From IMG/VR virus record IMGVR_UViG_3300035703_000400, positions 1 to 24,621 of that record: a stretch of 24,621 bases of DNA; one strand, written 5' to 3'. The notes under the pieces were generated by a model that had not been told where the DNA came from, searched no databases, and saw nothing but the letters and a program-made list of their open reading frames with translations. This stretch comes from a virus. How positions within the stretch are numbered: the stretch's first letter is position 1; each line of letters opens with the position of its first letter. Of this stretch, positions 20,922-24,621 are shown one piece after another. The position numbers and the translations under genes are program-made.

Positions 20922-23539
20922 TTTACCTCCACATGTGCATAACCATTGTTATTACTAATAAGTATCTGCATGTCGGCAATATCTTTTAGTTCTGGGAGAT
21001 GCGATATCAACAATATTGTCTTATAACTGACTTTTAACATATCAAGCATTCTTGTGAAGCCTTCCATATTTTCTTCGTCAAGTGATGTTGCTGGTTCGTC
21101 CAATATCATTATATCACCAACTGGAAGTGAAGTTATTTTTGTTAGAGCAAGTCTTATAGCCATAGCAGCAAGACTTTTTTCTGCTCCACTTGCCAACTCT
21201 ATTGGTCGTTTTTCATACTTTGGATGCTTGATAAGAATATCAAGTTTTTTACCATCATCTTCAAAAAAGATCTCAAAACTAACAATATTGGCAAGAACTT
21301 TTGCTATTTCTTCATTTATAACTGGAAGTTTTTTACGAATAATATCATAGCTTATTCCATTACTGTGCATTGCTCTTTCAAACATAGAAATAGCAGCATA
21401 TTCATCTCGTAGTTTAGCAAGTTCTGATTTTGACTCTTCAAGATCAGTTTGCTTTTGTTCCAGCGAACCCTGTTCACGATGCAGTTTTATTATACTTGTT
21501 TCGCAAACATTTAGTTGTTTTGTTAGTTTATCGTTTTTTTCAACAACACTTTGTTTTGTTTTTGTTAGTTCATTTAGCTTGAGTGCCACTTCTTCGTTTT
21601 TGTAATAATTTTGTATTTTCTCTTCCAACTTCTCTATCATGCTTTGCGAAACTATTATTTTGCCATTTAGTTGCTCGTTTTCAAGCTTCTTGTTGGCGAC
21701 AAGAGTTTCCATGTTTCTTATTTTTTCCAAGATAAGGTTGCGAGAAGAGATGGACTTTTCTATTTCTTCTGGATTTAGTTCTGCTATTGTTTTTTCTATT
21801 TCTTGCTTTCTTCTGTTTGCTATAAGCACAAGATCGCTTTTATCAGCGATTTGATCTTTCTTTTGAAAGGCACCGGTAAGAAACTTACAGGTAGGAAAAG
21901 TATTTCCACATGGGACCTCATCCAAAATCTGTATATCTTTTTTGTCACGGAGAATATCTTTTTCAAGTTCATTTATTTGCCTCAACACCTTGTCAAGTTC
22001 TTTGTTTTTTTCTATTATAGAATTTTTATTTTTGTTTATTTCTTCTATTTTTATACCAGTAACAACTTTTTTAGCAACATCAAGTGCTCGTTCTTTTTCT
22101 ATATAAAATTCACTATTTTCTTTCATTGTTTTGCCGAACTTTTCTATGTCGCTGAATATCTTTTCTAAAGATAATTTGGCATTATCAATATCAATAACAT
22201 CTATTTTTGGCATAGAAGCAGTTTCTATGTTTATATTGTTTATTTGTTCTGTTAGAACTTTTATTTCACTTTTTATTTCTTCGCACTCATCAAGTTGTTG
22301 TTGTGCCTTACCCTTTAGTTCAATCAATTTTATAGATGTTTCTAATATCTCTTGATCGTGATTTTTTGTTTCAAGTCGTTTTAGTGCTGCTTTTAGTTCT
22401 GTTGCTTCACTGTTTGAAAGTTTGTATTTTTTAGCGAATATATCAAGATCAAGGAACTTTCCAAGTATTTCTTTACGACGAGTTGAACCTTCGTTGATAA
22501 AGTCAAGAGAACCAAGCTGGGAAGACATAGAAGTAAAAAGAAAATCTTCCAATGTTCCAAATACTTTACGAATATTTTTATCTGTTTCGTTGCGATCAAG
22601 ACCATTTAGATTACCTTTTTCAAACCTTTCACAGTCTTCGCTTTCTCCTATATCACAGACACTAAAAGAAACATCGGTTTTTGCTTCAAGTGTTTCTTCT
22701 CCATTTAGTTTCTTAGTATATTTTTCAGCAGTTCTTTCAATAGTATATTGCTTGTCATCAACAAGTAGATCAACAACAACACGACAGTTGTCTTGGTTTT
22801 GGTTGATAATATTTACATTTTTACGAACATTTTTACTTGTTGAATTCTGCATACCCCAAAGCATTGAGTCCAAAATAGCAGACTTTCCTTGACCGTTGGG
22901 GCCATTTAGAGAAACAACACCGTTTAGTTTTTGGAAATCTATTGAGTTATCTTTTCCATAGTTGAACATATTGTCCCACATCAATGACTTGATTGTCCAA
23001 CGAATGTTTCTGGACACTTCTTCGTTTTCTTCGGCAATAGAATTGTATTTTTTATTTAGTTCGTATACTTTTTGCAATATTTCTGCTGTTGGATTATAGT
23101 CTTTTAGATATTCAGCAAGCAGTTTTTCTTGTGTTGATATTGAGCGCAAATCTTGATCTTCCATCTTGTTGATGGTTTCTGTTATATCTATTCTGCTTGT
23201 TGCCTTGTTTAGAAAGGCAACACTTTCTGGCTGAAACTTTACTTTGATAATATCAAGTGTTTTTCTTATTTCATTTGCTGAAATGTTGCTATCAGCCATA
23301 ACACGAATACGAGCGTTTGTCTTTATGTTGGCTGTTTCATCAAACTTGCCATTTTCATCAAGTTTGATAGTTACAAATGGCTTTGGGTGCGGGATAGCAA
23401 TATGCCGAACATCAAACTGGTTTTTATTTTGTATTTCCCAAATAAGAAAACCCTTATCGTCTGTTTCTCCATGGTTCTGTTGGCAAGTTGATCCTGGATA
23501 AATTTTTTTATGTTGCTTCTTCTTGATCTTTATTTTCAT
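20918..23539 (-). CDS. gp46: Rad50/gp46-like ATPase with an Mre11-type C-terminal segment at its start
   Basis: An 873-residue protein. From about residue 181 it is a complete Rad50/SbcC/gp46: 'IKSLMWDNMFNYGKDNSIDF' (183-202), Walker A 'GPNGQGKS' (213-220), a Q-loop 'TSMSSQLGSLDFIN' (336-349), long coiled coils, an unusual hook 'CGNTFPTC' (Cys544, Cys551), a signature 'LASGAEKSLA' (782-791), Walker B 'IMILDEP' (810-816) and His847. Residues 12-180 instead resemble the end of Mre11/SbcD: 'KIYPGSTCQQNHGETDDKGF' (12-31), a beta capping part, and a Rad50-binding-like helix ('STQEKLLAEYLKD', 135-147). No Mre11 nuclease motifs are present. Together with a nuclease it would resect DNA ends for recombination-dependent replication. 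The first 31 bases overlap the HNH gene. Confidence 0.9.
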   Translation of the reverse strand: MKIKIKKKQHKKIYPGSTCQQNHGETDDKGFLIWEIQNKNQFDVRHIAIPHPKPFVTIKLDENGKFDETANIKTNARIRVMADSNISANEIRKTLDIIKVKFQPESVAFLNKATSRIDITETINKMEDQDLRSISTQEKLLAEYLKDYNPTAEILQKVYELNKKYNSIAEENEEVSRNIRWTIKSLMWDNMFNYGKDNSIDFQKLNGVVSLNGPNGQGKSAILDSMLWGMQNSTSKNVRKNVNIINQNQDNCRVVVDLLVDDKQYTIERTAEKYTKKLNGEETLEAKTDVSFSVCDIGESEDCERFEKGNLNGLDRNETDKNIRKVFGTLEDFLFTSMSSQLGSLDFINEGSTRRKEILGKFLDLDIFAKKYKLSNSEATELKAALKRLETKNHDQEILETSIKLIELKGKAQQQLDECEEIKSEIKVLTEQINNINIETASMPKIDVIDIDNAKLSLEKIFSDIEKFGKTMKENSEFYIEKERALDVAKKVVTGIKIEEINKNKNSIIEKNKELDKVLRQINELEKDILRDKKDIQILDEVPCGNTFPTCKFLTGAFQKKDQIADKSDLVLIANRRKQEIEKTIAELNPEEIEKSISSRNLILEKIRNMETLVANKKLENEQLNGKIIVSQSMIEKLEEKIQNYYKNEEVALKLNELTKTKQSVVEKNDKLTKQLNVCETSIIKLHREQGSLEQKQTDLEESKSELAKLRDEYAAISMFERAMHSNGISYDIIRKKLPVINEEIAKVLANIVSFEIFFEDDGKKLDILIKHPKYEKRPIELASGAEKSLAAMAIRLALTKITSLPVGDIMILDEPATSLDEENMEGFTRMLDMLKVSYKTILLISHLPELKDIADMQILISNNNGYAHVEVK

Positions 23540-24482
23540 ATTTACAACCTTTTTTTATATTATCTAACCAAGGAATAAAACGCAAGTTTGATATGTTGCC
23601 TATTATTTCAGGCGGTATATTGTTTATTAGGCCATACGATATCGGTATAACATGGTCTAAATGATAACAGCCTTCTTCACCGGTCTGTCCTCTTTTATCG
23701 TAGTTTTCTAAAAGATGCAATGGTTGTTTTTCGGTTATTCTACGGACTTGTTTATAATATTTTTCTTTATTTGAAAGTCTATTTTCATATTCTTCATATG
23801 GAATACCAAATAATGTTTCTATTAATGTTCTCCTTCTTTTTTCTATGGTTTCTTCGTCTATATTTTCTAATGCTATTTCGTAAGATTTTTTTCCATATTT
23901 TTCTAAACACATATTTTCTGTTTCTTGTCTAAATGCCGTAGAACAAAATGGATGTTCTGTGCCGTATTTTTCTAAACTATAGTTTTTTATACTCTCTACT
24001 CTTTTTTTAGTGCTATCTGTACCGTGGCCTATGGGATGACCCAATAGTTCTGCGGTTTTCTTTCTTGCTTCCTTTACTTGTCTCACATATTCTGCGTTTT
24101 TCCAAATATCTTTCATAAAAACAGACATATTCTTTTTATGCTCTTCTGTATGAGAACAGTTTTTGTTTCCTATCATAATATTTTTTTTATGCAGATCGGA
24201 ACATTTACGGGAACAAAGTTTATTTTTTCTTGTTCGTCTAATAACAAATATATTTTGACAGTATAAACATTTTCTTTCTTCTGTGCCTACTTTTGATACT
24301 TTTGAACCAATATGCTGGCATTTTTCGCAGCAATAAACTTTGTTTGTTGTTTTATTTTGACATATTTTACAATATATTGTTTTTGTAGGATCTCTTGGAC
24401 CTACATATCCAGCATCTCTACATTTATAGGAACAATAAGTTTTATTTTTCGTTTCAGTATCACACACTTTACATTTTATCAT
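23508..24482 (-). CDS. HNH homing endonuclease with zinc knuckles
   Basis: A 324-residue endonuclease. I choose the ATG at 24480-24482, eight bases after GAGG; a GTG at 24491 is also in frame. Three four-Cys knuckles come first (Cys4/7/17/21, Cys38/41/51-52/55, Cys72/75/90/94). A DNA-binding middle follows, with 'SLEKYGTEHPF' (169-179) and 'CLEKYGKKSYE' (192-202) repeats typical of one phage endonuclease family. An HNH domain 'YHLDHVIPISYGL' (273-285) with 'GNISNLRFIPWLDNIKKGCK' (295-314) completes it. The enzyme would cut a related allele to spread its gene. It ends inside the Rad50-like gene, whose start it shares by 32 bases. Confidence 0.9.
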   Translation of the reverse strand: MIKCKVCDTETKNKTYCSYKCRDAGYVGPRDPTKTIYCKICQNKTTNKVYCCEKCQHIGSKVSKVGTEERKCLYCQNIFVIRRTRKNKLCSRKCSDLHKKNIMIGNKNCSHTEEHKKNMSVFMKDIWKNAEYVRQVKEARKKTAELLGHPIGHGTDSTKKRVESIKNYSLEKYGTEHPFCSTAFRQETENMCLEKYGKKSYEIALENIDEETIEKRRRTLIETLFGIPYEEYENRLSNKEKYYKQVRRITEKQPLHLLENYDKRGQTGEEGCYHLDHVIPISYGLINNIPPEIIGNISNLRFIPWLDNIKKGCKYENKDQEEAT

Positions 24483-24490
24483 AGTATTCA

Positions 24491-24527
24491 CCTCGTATCT
24501 GTTATATTGTAAGTAGTAGATACGAAG
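24491..24527 (-). promoter_or_regulatory. Hairpin sequestering the ribosome binding site of the HNH gene
   Basis: On the minus strand CTTCGTATCT (24518-24527) pairs with AGATACGAGG (24491-24500) over ten bases with one wobble, around a 17-base loop. The GAGG at its end is the Shine-Dalgarno site of the endonuclease. The loop contains TACAATATAA, a -10-like sequence, so a transcript starting there would lack the first arm and leave the site free. Confidence 0.65.
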
Positions 24528-24540
24528 AGAAAAGACGATA

Positions 24541-24621
24541 CTATTCTTCTACCACTTCCCAACCTCTTTGGAGGTATTTTTGCAAATCTTCTTCTTCCAC
24601 TTCCAAAATAGTTTCTTGCGG
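24541..24621 (-). CDS. C-terminal end of an unidentified gene
   Basis: An open frame enters from the right edge and stops at TAG (24541-24543) after 26 codons. The peptide is acidic ('ETILEVEEEDLQKYLQRGWE' and 'VVEE'). It does not resemble the Mre11 nuclease sequence that would be expected just before the Rad50-like fusion, but 26 residues are too few to exclude that. Confidence 0.6.
   Translation of the reverse strand, partial: PQETILEVEEEDLQKYLQRGWEVVEE

Noticed and set aside
23508-24540. HNH gene lying inside a group I intron
   Set aside because: Only about 50 bases separate the endonuclease start from the upstream stop codon, and the downstream frame begins inside the endonuclease end. 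There is no room for an intron core, and I saw no P/Q/R/S-type pairing elements.

Overview
This window reads as the late head-morphogenesis region of a large T4-like myovirus with AT-rich DNA. Every gene I can support lies on the minus strand, so transcription runs from the right end to the left. The phage assignment rests on a recognisable set of T4-type proteins: large terminase (gp17), portal (gp20), prohead protease (gp21), scaffold/core protein (gp22) and major capsid protein (gp23). Genes are tightly packed, with many ATGA stop/start overlaps and AGGAG-type ribosome binding sites. Spanin-like membrane proteins suggest a Gram-negative host. The environmental flavour of the fibre proteins, the bS21 gene and the histone-H1-like gene suggest an aquatic phage; the host itself cannot be named from the sequence. 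No gene-free stretch exceeds 300 bases, and I saw no tRNA or CRISPR array.

Layout in transcription order (right to left). (1) 24541-24621: the last codons of an unidentified gene. (2) 23508-24482: an HNH homing endonuclease with its Shine-Dalgarno site in a hairpin. (3) 20918-23539: a gp46/Rad50-like ATPase whose first ~180 residues look like the C-terminal part of gp47/Mre11, without the nuclease domain. (4) 19811-20921: small membrane proteins that look like a lysis cassette (holin-like, a hidden 46-residue membrane peptide, a spanin-like protein and a signal-peptide protein). (5) 18235-19814: a Cys-rich zinc-type protein, a histone-H1-like (Hc1) small basic protein and two unknowns. (6) 13120-18231: terminase, portal and two conserved unknowns. 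(7) 10372-13123: a DUF1360-like membrane protein, two proteins sharing an N-terminal 'IIKEE ... EGFLDK' type segment, and the prohead protease. (8) 9700-10375: a short unknown with a related N-terminus and ribosomal protein bS21. (9) 4449-9659: three fibre-like proteins, one built of about 28-30 tandem 18-residue repeats. (10) 1267-4372: scaffold and major capsid protein. (11) 1-1207: a GIY-YIG homing endonuclease bracketed by two terminators, then the start of a LamG-domain protein.

How it fits together. Portal, scaffold, protease and capsid protein build and mature the prohead, and the terminase fills it with DNA. Proteins with the shared short N-terminal segment may be packaged inside the head as cargo or core proteins. 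Fibre genes inserted between protease and scaffold may encode head or neck fibres. bS21 and the H1-like protein point to late reprogramming of host ribosomes and to DNA compaction. Two different homing endonucleases occupy the two ends of the region, one behind the capsid gene and one at the recombination gene. The most unusual place is the HNH / Mre11-Rad50 junction, which looks like a recombination gene broken into pieces.
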